From contig NZ_CANLMZ010000005.1 of the NCBI RefSeq assembly GCF_947492645.1, positions 204,517 through 268,516 of the forward strand: DNA of 64,000 nt, written 5' to 3'. This stretch comes from an uncultured Pontibacter sp. (lineage in GTDB: Bacteria; Bacteroidota; Bacteroidia; Cytophagales; Hymenobacteraceae). Made by a program: the position numbers and the translations under genes. The notes beneath the pieces are model-generated. The model had not been told where the DNA came from and ran no database searches. It worked only from the letters and a program-made list of their open reading frames with translations. Positions 16,587 to 25,589 of the stretch are shown here, in pieces (positions within the stretch are counted from its first letter, which is position 1; each line of letters begins with the position of its first letter).

Positions 16587-18761
16587 TTGGAGCTGTCCGA
16601 ACTTTTAAAGCCATTGGCTGGCACGCCACAGACCACTACAGCCATAGTAGTGCTCTTGCTGCCGCTGCTCGGGTTTGCTGTTTTATACTTGTTTGGGCGC
16701 AAATTACCGCGTCGCGGCGATTGGTTGGGCATCAGCTTAACAGCGGCAGCTTTTATACTTTCGGTGTGGCTTTTTACCCAAACCTGGAACACCGCCACCT
16801 ATCATAGCCGCACCAGCTGGTTTAGCATTCCTTCCAATTTTGTCTCAGATTTCACGGCAGGCATTCTTTTAGATAACCTCACGGTGCTGATGCTGGTGAT
16901 CGTTACCTTTATCTCTTTGCTGGTGCAACTGTTCTCGGTAGGCTACATGCACGGCGACAAAGGCTACCACCGCTACTTTGCTTACCTGGGGCTGTTTACT
17001 TTTAGCATGCTCGGGATTGTGCTGGTAGATAATCTACTGCTGCTGTTTATGTTCTGGGAACTGGTTGGCTTTTCATCGTACCTCCTTATTGGGTTCTGGT
17101 ACCAAAAGCCAGCCGCCATTGCTGCCAGCAAAAAGGCTTTTCTGGTAAACAGGGTTGGTGATATTGGTTTGCTGCTGGGCCTGTTTGCATTTTATACTTA
17201 CTTCAGAACATTCGACCTGGAGGCGCTTAGAACACTTATAGGAGATGGCAACTGGGCTAACAGCAATTTTATACTTAGCTATACTTTAAACCATCAGTCA
17301 TGGCTGGTGGAGCTTAGTCCCTTGTTTTTAACGCTTGCCGGGCTGGGGCTTTTCATGGGCTGCGTGGGCAAATCTGCCCAATTTCCGTTGCAGGTTTGGT
17401 TACCCGATGCTATGCAGGGGCCAACACCGGTTTCATCACTGATACATGCGGCTACCATGGTGGCAGCCGGTGTATACTTAGTGGCACGCTGCTATGCCTT
17501 CTTTACCCCAGATGCCCTTACGATTATCGCCATAGTGGGTGCCATTACTGCTTTAGTTGGTGCTGTTGCCGCACTTAAGCAATATGATATCAAGGCTGTA
17601 CTGGCCTTTTCCACTATATCGCAGTTAGGTTACATGGTTATGGGCATGGGTACTGGCGCTTACGATGCCTCACTTTTCCACCTGACAACACACGCGTTTT
17701 TCAAGGCAGCCCTTTTCCTGAATTCCGGTATCATAATACACGCCATGCACCGGGGGCTGCACCACATGCACCATACAGGCCACGTTGATGCACAGGATAT
17801 CCGTAACATGGGAGGCCTGCGCAAAACCATGCCCTTCACGTTTTATACTTACCTGATAGCTGCTGCTGCTCTGGCGGGCATCCCACTTACCTCAGGTTTC
17901 CTGTCTAAAGATGCTATACTTTCCGTAGCCTGGGCCTGGGCGCAAACCATGAGCGCAAACGGCAACAGTTTATACTTTGCAGTTCCGATCACGGGGTTTG
18001 TGGTGGTTTTACTTACAGCTTTTTACATGGCGCGGCACATGTGGTTCATGTTCTTTGGCAGTTTCCGGGCGCCATTTGATGTGCAACAGATCAGGTTTAC
18101 GCATAAGCTGGAAACAGAGCGCATCATGCTAGTGCCTGTGCTTCTACTAGCCATACTTTCGATGGGCATCTTCTTCTCGCTAAACCCGCTGAGCTTTAGT
18201 GGCAGCTGGGTTGTGCAGGGCATCAGCTTAAAAAATCACGCCATTACTTTGCTTGCCGAAAACCTGGTGCAGGCAGTAAGGCTACAAGACGATGCCAACC
18301 ATTTACCGCACATTCTTATTGGAGTAGCCTCTGCGTTACTTGCCACGGTGGGTATAGCCATAGCGCTTGCCACCTACAACAGCAGAACAAGCGAAGAACT
18401 ACTACAGGAGAGGCCAAGCGGTGCTTTTGCAAAATTATCTTACAACCACTTTTACCTTGACCAGCTCTATCGTTTTACTTTTGTGAGGCCTGCGCTGCTA
18501 CTATCCAGAGTTTTTTACAGGGTTGATAAACGTGTTATAGATTATACTTTAGACTACGGCAGCAAATGGGTGGTAGTATTTTCCAAGATAACGGCTTGGT
18601 TTGACAGGTGGTTTGTAGACGGAACGGTATGGCTTATTGGTGCTATCGCTAAATTAACAGGCCGCTTTGGGCGCGGCCTCCAAAACGGTAAGGTGCAGTC
18701 TTACTACGCCTATTCTTTATTCGGATTTATTTTGGTTATACTATATATCGTTTTGTTTTAA
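16587..18761 (+). CDS. nuoL: NADH-quinone oxidoreductase subunit L
   Basis: A 724-residue antiporter-like subunit, longer than the roughly 610 residues of the E. coli protein. The canonical blocks are present: FMFWELVGFSSYLLIGFWY, WLPDAMQGPTPVSSLIHAATMV, and KQYDIKAVLAFSTISQLGYM, with the conserved lysines and glutamate of the pumping channel. The C-terminal part forms the lateral helix and a final membrane anchor. The only plausible start is TTG, preceded by AAAGTATAAAC; no in-frame ATG exists upstream. The gene contains ten exact TATACTT heptamers. Confidence 0.95.
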   Translation: MELSELLKPLAGTPQTTTAIVVLLLPLLGFAVLYLFGRKLPRRGDWLGISLTAAAFILSVWLFTQTWNTATYHSRTSWFSIPSNFVSDFTAGILLDNLTVLMLVIVTFISLLVQLFSVGYMHGDKGYHRYFAYLGLFTFSMLGIVLVDNLLLLFMFWELVGFSSYLLIGFWYQKPAAIAASKKAFLVNRVGDIGLLLGLFAFYTYFRTFDLEALRTLIGDGNWANSNFILSYTLNHQSWLVELSPLFLTLAGLGLFMGCVGKSAQFPLQVWLPDAMQGPTPVSSLIHAATMVAAGVYLVARCYAFFTPDALTIIAIVGAITALVGAVAALKQYDIKAVLAFSTISQLGYMVMGMGTGAYDASLFHLTTHAFFKAALFLNSGIIIHAMHRGLHHMHHTGHVDAQDIRNMGGLRKTMPFTFYTYLIAAAALAGIPLTSGFLSKDAILSVAWAWAQTMSANGNSLYFAVPITGFVVVLLTAFYMARHMWFMFFGSFRAPFDVQQIRFTHKLETERIMLVPVLLLAILSMGIFFSLNPLSFSGSWVVQGISLKNHAITLLAENLVQAVRLQDDANHLPHILIGVASALLATVGIAIALATYNSRTSEELLQERPSGAFAKLSYNHFYLDQLYRFTFVRPALLLSRVFYRVDKRVIDYTLDYGSKWVVVFSKITAWFDRWFVDGTVWLIGAIAKLTGRFGRGLQNGKVQSYYAYSLFGFILVILYIVLF

Positions 18762-18872
18762 AGTATCTTTGGCCTCAGATTCAGGAGGATTGAACTCATT
18801 AAAAGCATCGCCTTCTGTAGCGGAGAACTTAACTGACAAACAGCAATTAACAATCAACCATAAAAACAGTTG

Positions 18873-20615
18873 ATGGATTTTATACTTAGCGGCTTAATCT
18901 TCTCACCATTGCTGGCAGCGCTTGCTGTGTTGCTGCTGCCTGCCCGACTGCAACAGCCTATAAAGCTTGTGGCTTTTGCAGGTGCTGTGGCGCAACTGGT
19001 GCTGGCCATACTTTTATACCTGCGTTTCGATGGTGCTGCCTTTGCCAATGGGCAAACAGGTTACCAGTTCGTGGAGAAGCTGAACTGGATCGGTTTTGAG
19101 CTTGGTAGCCTGGGCCGCCTCCAGATAGATTATTTTATAGGTGTAGATGGAATAAGTATAGGCCTGGTGCTGCTAACGGGCATTATCGGTGTTATCGGTG
19201 TCATCTCCTCCTGGACGATCACTAAAAACGTAAAAGGCTATTTTCTGCTCTACCTGTTGCTCATGACGAGCGTGATGGGCTGCTTTCTGGCGCTGGACTT
19301 TTTCCTTTTCTACCTCTTCTTCGAGTTCATGCTGCTGCCAATGTACTTTTTGATAGGCATCTGGGGTGGTCCTAAACGGGAATACGCTGCTATCAAGTTC
19401 TTTATTTATACGTTGGTTGGCTCGCTTTTCATACTTATCGTGATGATCGGGTTGTATACTTCTGTTATTGACCCAACAGCTACCGCAGCACAGTTAGATT
19501 TACTTCAAAATGGCGTTGCCAGCCCGGATGCTATCCTACAGGTACAGCAAATGCTGCAGCAGAACGTGATCAGCGGCTCGGAACTGGTGCGCACATTCAG
19601 CATACCGGCCATGATGGAGCCTGCCAACTTTATACCGGGCAGTTTGCTGCATGTGCTTTCAGGCTCTGTGCTTTGGGATCTGCCACTCCGGTTTATTGCT
19701 TTCCTGCTACTATTTGCCGGCTTTGCCATTAAGGTGCCCTCGGTGCCCGTGCATACCTGGCTACCCGATGCCCACGTAGAGGCCCCTACTCCTATTTCGG
19801 TGCTGCTGGCGGCTATACTTTTAAAGGTGGGAGGCTACGGCCTGATACGAATCGTTTACCCGATCTTCCCGGATGCAGGCGCTTATTTTTCTGTACTTGT
19901 AGGTGGTTTGGGCGTGCTGTCCATCATCTACGGTGCGCTGTGTGCCCTTGCCATGAATGACCTCAAAAAGCTGATTGCCTACTCTTCGGTGTCTCACATG
20001 GGATTTGTGTTGCTTGGGCTTGCTTCGCTTACAGTAGAAGGCGTTAACGGGGCTGTTTACATGATGTTCAGCCATGGCATCATCTCAGCTATGCTGTTCC
20101 TGGTGGTTGGCGTAATTTACGACCGGGCACACAACAGGGTAATTCTAAACTTCCGTGGACTTGCCAGCAGAATGCCGGCTTATACCTCCTTTGTGGTTAT
20201 CGCGTTTTTTGCCTCACTTGGCTTGCCGGGCTTCTCAGGGTTTATTTCGGAGCTGATGGTATTGCTAGGCGGTTTTAGCGCACCGGATGTTACGGGCATG
20301 CTGCCGCGCTGGATGACGGTTGTAGCCGTGGTTGGTTTACTGCTTAGTGCTGCTTATTACTTGTGGGCCTTGCAGCGCATGTTCTTTGGTAAGTACTGGA
20401 TCTTCCCAGAGCTGCGCGAAAACGCCGTGATCTCTGATCTTACCAAACGAGAGTACTTGATGTTGGTGCCGCTAGCTATACTTACCTTGTTGTTCGGTAT
20501 TTTCCCGCACCTGCTGCTCGATAAAATGGGAGTTACAGTAACAGGCTTTACAGAGCTGGTGCTGCAAAACGGGCAGGAGCAATTAAACATGGTTTTATCT
20601 TCGATTAGAAAATAA
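18873..20615 (+). CDS. nuoM: NADH-quinone oxidoreductase subunit M
   Basis: A 580-residue antiporter-like subunit, somewhat longer than E. coli NuoM. Recognisable blocks are FFEFMLLPMYFLIGIWGG (membrane glutamate), HTWLPDAHVEAPTPISVLLAAILLK and DLKKLIAYSSVSHMGFVLLG. It forms one of the proton-pumping modules. The start chosen is the ATG giving M-D-F-I-L-S, directly after an in-frame TTG. A 111-base spacer separates it from nuoL, and the stop codon abuts the nuoN start. Confidence 0.96.
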   Translation: MDFILSGLIFSPLLAALAVLLLPARLQQPIKLVAFAGAVAQLVLAILLYLRFDGAAFANGQTGYQFVEKLNWIGFELGSLGRLQIDYFIGVDGISIGLVLLTGIIGVIGVISSWTITKNVKGYFLLYLLLMTSVMGCFLALDFFLFYLFFEFMLLPMYFLIGIWGGPKREYAAIKFFIYTLVGSLFILIVMIGLYTSVIDPTATAAQLDLLQNGVASPDAILQVQQMLQQNVISGSELVRTFSIPAMMEPANFIPGSLLHVLSGSVLWDLPLRFIAFLLLFAGFAIKVPSVPVHTWLPDAHVEAPTPISVLLAAILLKVGGYGLIRIVYPIFPDAGAYFSVLVGGLGVLSIIYGALCALAMNDLKKLIAYSSVSHMGFVLLGLASLTVEGVNGAVYMMFSHGIISAMLFLVVGVIYDRAHNRVILNFRGLASRMPAYTSFVVIAFFASLGLPGFSGFISELMVLLGGFSAPDVTGMLPRWMTVVAVVGLLLSAAYYLWALQRMFFGKYWIFPELRENAVISDLTKREYLMLVPLAILTLLFGIFPHLLLDKMGVTVTGFTELVLQNGQEQLNMVLSSIRK

Positions 20616-22115
20616 GTGAACGAACAAGCAGCTTTTTTATCTGATAAGATCAATGCCATACTTGCGGGTGCAGGCTCGCTGCTGCCTGAGCTGCTGCTGG
20701 CCGGGTTCTTTCTGCTGCTGGTTACCCTCGATCTCTTCAAGTATAAAACACTAAAGCACCTGCTGCCGTGGCTGGCGCTTACCGGGCTATTCGCCACCTT
20801 GGTAGTGCAGATTTTAGGGGGCTATACTTTGGGTGGCACCAATTTCCTGGATCTACTTTTGTCGGATGGGCTAGCGCAGTTCGGAGGCATACTCTTTAGT
20901 ACGGCAGGCATCTTTACCATATTGCTATCGCTGCAGAACAAGCAACTGGAGCACCTAAAGCATGGCCGCGGCGAATACTACGGGCTTATTCTTTTGTTGG
21001 TGCTGGGTTTAAACCTGATGGCGAAGTCGGTTAACCTGCTCATGGTTTTCCTGGCTATCGAAACCGTTTCCATTGCTTCTTATATCCTTACACTTATACT
21101 TAAAGATAATCGCCGCTCTGTAGAGGCCGGACTAAAGTATATACTTTACGGCTCGCTTTCGACGGGCGTAATGGTGTATGGCATGTCGTTTTTCTATGGC
21201 TTTACCGGTACACTTAACTATACTACAGAGGGGTTTGCGCTGGCACTTGTACAGGCCAATGGTTTGCTTGTAACTGTTGCAGCCATACTTGTTTTCGCCG
21301 GCTTCTTCTTTAAAATTTCGGCAGCGCCTTTTCATTTCTGGGTGCCGGATGTATACCGTGGTGCTCCTATGCCGGTAGTAGCGCTTTTCGCTACAGGCCC
21401 CAAAATAGCAGGCATTCTGGTTATACTTCGCTTTGTAGCGCCTTTTGCCGATAGCCTTGCCTTTCCGGATGTACAGCTGTTCCTGGGCATTGCAGCGCTT
21501 GCTACGTTAGCCATTGGCAATTTTACGGCAGTATGGCAAAAAACACCGCGCAGGCTGATGGCTTTTTCATCGGTATCGCATGCAGGTTTTCTGCTGGCCG
21601 CCTTGCTGGCTTTCGGCACCAATTATACTTCTGGCATACTTTTTTACCTGGCGGTGCTTCTGTTTATGAATTTCGGTATTTTCCTTTTCCTGCAGATTGC
21701 CGAAGACGATTTGGGTGTGGAGCAACTGGAGCAACTCTCCGGCTTAGGTAAAGCATACCCTTACTTAGGGGTTATGGCGCTGTTATACTTGCTATCGCTT
21801 ACAGGCTTGCCTCCGTTGGCTGGTTTTATAGGCAAGCTGCTTATTTTCACAAACATTTGGGAGGCTTATACTTTAAGCAGTAACCCCATGCTGCTGGCTC
21901 TGCTGGTTGCCGGCATTCTGCTTACCGGTGTAGCCTTGTTCTACTATATAAAGATTCCGTTCTACCTTTTCCTTAAAAGGAATCAAACTGAAGAAAATTT
22001 AGTTATTTCACTTTCGAATAAACTGCTGCTGGCGTTGTTCGCGCTCCCGTTGCTGCTGCTGTTCTTTAAACCAGACCTGCTCCTCAACTGGATCGACCGA
22101 CTACTGGCACAATAA
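20616..22115 (+). CDS. nuoN: NADH-quinone oxidoreductase subunit N
   Basis: A 499-residue antiporter-like subunit. Typical blocks are VFLAIETVSIASYILTLILK, FHFWVPDVYRGAPMPVVALFAT and RRLMAFSSVSHAGFLLAAL, with the conserved charged residues of the channel. The reading frame begins with GTG immediately after the nuoM TAA, with no spacer, implying translational coupling. It is the last nuo gene; the PurF-like gene follows after eight bases and may share the transcript. Confidence 0.95.
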   Translation: MNEQAAFLSDKINAILAGAGSLLPELLLAGFFLLLVTLDLFKYKTLKHLLPWLALTGLFATLVVQILGGYTLGGTNFLDLLLSDGLAQFGGILFSTAGIFTILLSLQNKQLEHLKHGRGEYYGLILLLVLGLNLMAKSVNLLMVFLAIETVSIASYILTLILKDNRRSVEAGLKYILYGSLSTGVMVYGMSFFYGFTGTLNYTTEGFALALVQANGLLVTVAAILVFAGFFFKISAAPFHFWVPDVYRGAPMPVVALFATGPKIAGILVILRFVAPFADSLAFPDVQLFLGIAALATLAIGNFTAVWQKTPRRLMAFSSVSHAGFLLAALLAFGTNYTSGILFYLAVLLFMNFGIFLFLQIAEDDLGVEQLEQLSGLGKAYPYLGVMALLYLLSLTGLPPLAGFIGKLLIFTNIWEAYTLSSNPMLLALLVAGILLTGVALFYYIKIPFYLFLKRNQTEENLVISLSNKLLLALFALPLLLLFFKPDLLLNWIDRLLAQ

Positions 22116-22123
22116 AAGCACCC

Positions 22124-24019
22124 ATGAGCGACTCTATTAAACACGAATGCGGCATTGCCCTGATCAGGCTCAGAAAACCGATTGAATATTATGTAGAGAA
22201 GTATGGAACCCCGATGTATGGCGTAAACAAGCTGTACCTGCTGATGCAAAAACAGCACAACCGTGGTCAGGACGGTGCGGGCGTTGCCAGTATCAAAATC
22301 AATGCACTTCCTGGTATAGACTACATTAACAGATTCAGATCGGTTAAGACCCGTGCCATCGACAGCATTTTCGGGAAGATTGGCAAGGAGTTCAAAAACC
22401 TGAAGGAGGAAAATCCGGAGCAGGCAAACAACACAGAATGGATTTGGGAAAACATGCCGTTTTTAGGTGATGTTTACTTGGGCCACCTGCGCTACGGCAC
22501 CCACGGGCTTAACAGCGTAGACAATTGCCACCCGATGGTACGCGAAAATAACTGGCGCAGCCGCTCTCTGGCCGTAGCCGGTAACTTTAACATGACCAAC
22601 GTGGACGAGCAGTTTGCCAAACTGATTGAGTTGGGCCAGCATCCAAAGCAAAAAACAGACACCACCACCGTACTTGAGAAAATCGGCCACTTCCTGGATG
22701 AAGAAAACCAGATGCTGTTCGATGAATTTAAGAAAGGTGACTACACCAACAAGGAAATAACCAACCTGATCGAGACAAACCTGAACCTGCAGCGCGTATT
22801 AAAGCGTGCCTGTAAGGACTTTGACGGTGGTTATGCCATGGCCGGCCTTACAGGCTATGGTGCTGCTTTTGTGGTCCGCGACCCGAATGGCATCCGCCCG
22901 GCGTATTACTATGCGGATGACGAGATCGTGGTAATTGCTTCTGAGAAGCCTGCCATCAAAACCGCCTTCGACGTTGACTACAACCAGATAAAGGAAATTA
23001 CGCCAGGCCATGCCCTGATAATTGACAAACAGGGTAACCCTGAGCTAAAAGAAATTCTGCCGCAGGGCGAGAAAATGTCTTGCAGCTTTGAGCGTATCTA
23101 CTTCTCAAGAGGCAATGACCCAGAGATTTACAATGAACGCCTGAACATGGGCCGCCTGCTGTGCCAGCAAATTTTAGAGACGATAGATTACAACCTAAAG
23201 GATACGGTGTTTTCTTATATCCCTAATACTGCCGAGACCTCGTGGCTGGGCATGATGAAGGGAATCGAAGATTACCTGCGTACTTACCGTAAAAAGGCAA
23301 TCCTGAACAATAAGCTATCCGAAGCAGAACTTGACGAGATACTGCAGTATAAGCCAAGAGCGCACAAGTTGGTTATAAAAGATGCCAAACTGCGTACCTT
23401 TATTACCGACAACAACAGCCGCGACGACCTGGTGACGCACGTTTACGACACTACATACGAGGTTGTAAAGAAAAACATTGATACCCTGGTAGTGCTCGAT
23501 GACTCTATTGTGCGGGGTACAACCCTTGAGAAAAGCATCATCAAGATGCTGGACAAACTGGAGCCAAAGAGAATTATTATTGTATCGTGTGCCCCTCAGA
23601 TTCGCTACCCCGATTGCTACGGCATAGACATGTCGCGGATGAAGGAGTTTGTGGCCTTTAGAGCCCTGCTGGCTTTGCTGGATGATACCGGCAAGAGCAA
23701 CATGGTGCAGGATGTTTACCAGAAATGCGTTGAGGCTCAAAGCACCTCTGCCTTCCAGGAAAAAAACTTTGTGAAAGAGCTCTATGACCAGTTCTCAGCA
23801 AAAGAGATTTCCGCAAAGGTATCTGAGATTGTAAAAGCCCCTCAGGTAAAAGCTGAAGTACAGGTAATTTACCAAACTATTGAAGACCTGCACCAGGCCT
23901 GCCCAAACCATAAAGGCGATTGGTACTTTACCGGCAACTACCCGACTCCGGGAGGTACCGGCGTTGTAAACCGCGCTTTCATGAATTTCGTGGAGAACAA
24001 AGCAGGAAGAGCTTACTAA
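22124..24019 (+). CDS. long amidophosphoribosyltransferase-like (PurF-family) protein
   Basis: A 631-residue protein with a class II glutamine amidotransferase domain followed by a phosphoribosyltransferase domain. Cys9 would be the N-terminal nucleophile after removal of the MSDSIKHE propeptide. NRGQDGAGVA, YLGHLRYGTHG and AGNFNMTN are amidotransferase motifs, and TLVVLDDSIVRGTTLEKS is the PRPP loop. PurF is usually near 500 residues; this one carries about 120 more, including an insertion around EDYLRTYRKKAILNNK and a C-terminal tail. Bacteroidota often have a second, normal-length PurF, so this may be a specialised paralogue. It follows nuoN by eight bases and ends in a strong terminator. 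Confidence 0.88.
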   Translation: MSDSIKHECGIALIRLRKPIEYYVEKYGTPMYGVNKLYLLMQKQHNRGQDGAGVASIKINALPGIDYINRFRSVKTRAIDSIFGKIGKEFKNLKEENPEQANNTEWIWENMPFLGDVYLGHLRYGTHGLNSVDNCHPMVRENNWRSRSLAVAGNFNMTNVDEQFAKLIELGQHPKQKTDTTTVLEKIGHFLDEENQMLFDEFKKGDYTNKEITNLIETNLNLQRVLKRACKDFDGGYAMAGLTGYGAAFVVRDPNGIRPAYYYADDEIVVIASEKPAIKTAFDVDYNQIKEITPGHALIIDKQGNPELKEILPQGEKMSCSFERIYFSRGNDPEIYNERLNMGRLLCQQILETIDYNLKDTVFSYIPNTAETSWLGMMKGIEDYLRTYRKKAILNNKLSEAELDEILQYKPRAHKLVIKDAKLRTFITDNNSRDDLVTHVYDTTYEVVKKNIDTLVVLDDSIVRGTTLEKSIIKMLDKLEPKRIIIVSCAPQIRYPDCYGIDMSRMKEFVAFRALLALLDDTGKSNMVQDVYQKCVEAQSTSAFQEKNFVKELYDQFSAKEISAKVSEIVKAPQVKAEVQVIYQTIEDLHQACPNHKGDWYFTGNYPTPGGTGVVNRAFMNFVENKAGRAY

Positions 24020-24043
24020 GCTGTTTTGTAACTAATTATTTAA

Positions 24044-24082
24044 AAGGCCTCCGGAGCATATGTTTTGGAGGCCTTGTTTTTA
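24044..24082 (+). terminator. intrinsic terminator after the PurF-like gene
   Basis: AAGGCCTCC (24044-24052) pairs with GGAGGCCTT (24067-24075), followed by GTTTTT. It lies 25 bases after the stop codon and probably ends the nuo-purF-like transcript. Confidence 0.9.
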
Positions 24083-24112
24083 AAACGCAAAAGCAGCTTC
24101 AAAAAAAGCCCT

Positions 24113-24120
24113 TATCTTTG
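24113..24120 (+). promoter_or_regulatory. -7 box (TATCTTTG) for the small membrane protein gene
   Basis: TATCTTTG matches TAnnTTTG. It follows the preceding terminator and lies 22 bases before the ATG of the next gene. A -33 TTTG is not evident. Confidence 0.5.
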
Positions 24121-24142
24121 TGCTGTTAACAAGCCCTTAGCC

Positions 24143-24340
24143 ATGCAGAAAATAGGAGAAATTATCTTCACGCTTATCCCCCTGATTTTGTTCGTGTACC
24201 TTTCCCTTACAATGTTAGGCATCATAAAGTATAATCAGCATACTGCTTTCTTACAAAATGCTTCGGCTGTAACTAAAGTGGCCGTATACGGCGGCACCAT
24301 TGCTTTCCTGATCATGGCTATAAAGGATCTGCTATCATAA
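24143..24340 (+). CDS. small membrane protein of unknown function
   Basis: A 65-residue protein with two hydrophobic helices (IGEIIFTLIPLILFVYLSL and VAVYGGTIAFLIMAI) joined by a short polar loop, so it should be an inner-membrane hairpin. I do not recognise the family. It is bracketed by a terminator and a TATCTTTG box upstream, which supports a separate transcript and this start. An open frame extends further upstream but crosses the terminator, so the internal ATG is preferred. It is convergent with the CotH-like gene. Confidence 0.7.
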   Translation: MQKIGEIIFTLIPLILFVYLSLTMLGIIKYNQHTAFLQNASAVTKVAVYGGTIAFLIMAIKDLLS

Positions 24341-24364
24341 CAGGTTTTATGCCCTCTTCGGCGG

Positions 24365-25495
24365 CTAATCCAGCCCCTTAACTACAACACTACTTCTTTC
24401 ATTCTGCTGCCCTGCTTTTACAATCTGGCGCTCAAAGTCTTTTGGTTTGTTGATGGTCTCGTAGAACTCGTCGAGGTAACGGAGTGTCTGCTTTCGGTAT
24501 TTTTCGTCTAGCAGGTGATTGCCCTTATATACCTGGTAAATAGCTTCTTTGCGGTTATTGAAGAAAGGTACTAACTCAGCCAATACGTCGTCGGGGTAAC
24601 TGTAGCCCCTGAAAATGCGCTGCCGCACCGATGTGATTCCTATTTCGGGCGGGGGCTTGGCGTAAGGCGGCATAACGATTCCGGTATAGTCAAAGTCGTA
24701 AGGCACAGGCACAGGCTTAGAGTATGACTCTAAGAGCAGCAGCTTTATGTTGTGGCGGTAAGGCACAGACCAATCGGTGTTGCCGATCATGTACTGAAAA
24801 AGAGCCAGCTTTGCCATTGTCCTGTCGTCGGTGGCGTCCATACGGATGAGTAGCTCTTCGGGCATTTTCTCGCCTTTGTTCCGCTTCAGTATCTCGTCCT
24901 CGTCCTCTATCAGAAAGGCATAGTTGCTACCAATTTTCCGGTTGCCTTCCACATCTTTATACTCTATCTTGCACAGCCTTACCCTAAAACTGAGATGGGT
25001 TAGCTCGTTGTATAATTTATAAACCAGGTACTCCCGGATAACATACTTCTCGCCGATGCAATGGGTAACCAGTTTCAGTTTATCGGTGCCTGCAAACACG
25101 GTGTTCGCGACAGCTTTTTTTGGAAAGTTGAGCAGCAGCGGCGGGAACCTGCACACGCTCGGGTCGCGGCGGTGCTTGCCCCTTACCCGCACCTTTAAAT
25201 CTATTGCAGTAGTTTGCCCTGTCCCGGTCTGATAGTGTATGGAGGCTTTGTGGTATACCCTTTCATCGCCACGGTCCTTTAAGAGTTCTTTGTAGTCTAC
25301 CAGTAAAGTAAACTGAAGCACCTCTTCGCTGTCGAATAAGTCGCTTTGGTAGGGTATTGGGAAGGCAGCCTGCGTTTGGGAGCTAAAAGTATATTTTTGC
25401 TCCGGTTGAGCCAGAGCAAGTATGGATGCATTCAGCAACCAAATCAAGGCAAGACAGGCTGATCTAAGCAAACCTGCTTTACTGTTTATCCGCAT
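24365..25495 (-). CDS. exported CotH-like protein
   Basis: A 376-residue protein with a signal peptide ending ASILALAQ. The mature part contains VRVRGKHRRD, PPLLLNFPKK, KLKLVTHC, YVIREYLVYKLYNELT and, further on, MIGNTDWSVPYRHNIKLLL then VPYDFDYTG. This order resembles the CotH family of atypical protein kinases, where a metal-binding D and the HN.KLL/DFD blocks form the active site. The resemblance is from pattern memory, so the kinase activity is inferred. The gene lies between two genes of unrelated function, downstream of a phosphatase-superfamily lipoprotein on the same strand (94-base gap). Confidence 0.62.
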   Translation of the reverse strand: MRINSKAGLLRSACLALIWLLNASILALAQPEQKYTFSSQTQAAFPIPYQSDLFDSEEVLQFTLLVDYKELLKDRGDERVYHKASIHYQTGTGQTTAIDLKVRVRGKHRRDPSVCRFPPLLLNFPKKAVANTVFAGTDKLKLVTHCIGEKYVIREYLVYKLYNELTHLSFRVRLCKIEYKDVEGNRKIGSNYAFLIEDEDEILKRNKGEKMPEELLIRMDATDDRTMAKLALFQYMIGNTDWSVPYRHNIKLLLLESYSKPVPVPYDFDYTGIVMPPYAKPPPEIGITSVRQRIFRGYSYPDDVLAELVPFFNNRKEAIYQVYKGNHLLDEKYRKQTLRYLDEFYETINKPKDFERQIVKAGQQNERSSVVVKGLD

Positions 25496-25589
25496 CTTTT
25501 TTTCACGTCCCTCCTGTTATCTCCCCTCTTTTAATCCTATACCTGAAAATATGAGCGCCTGCTGGTTTGGCCTCGAAGTTCGTTATATT

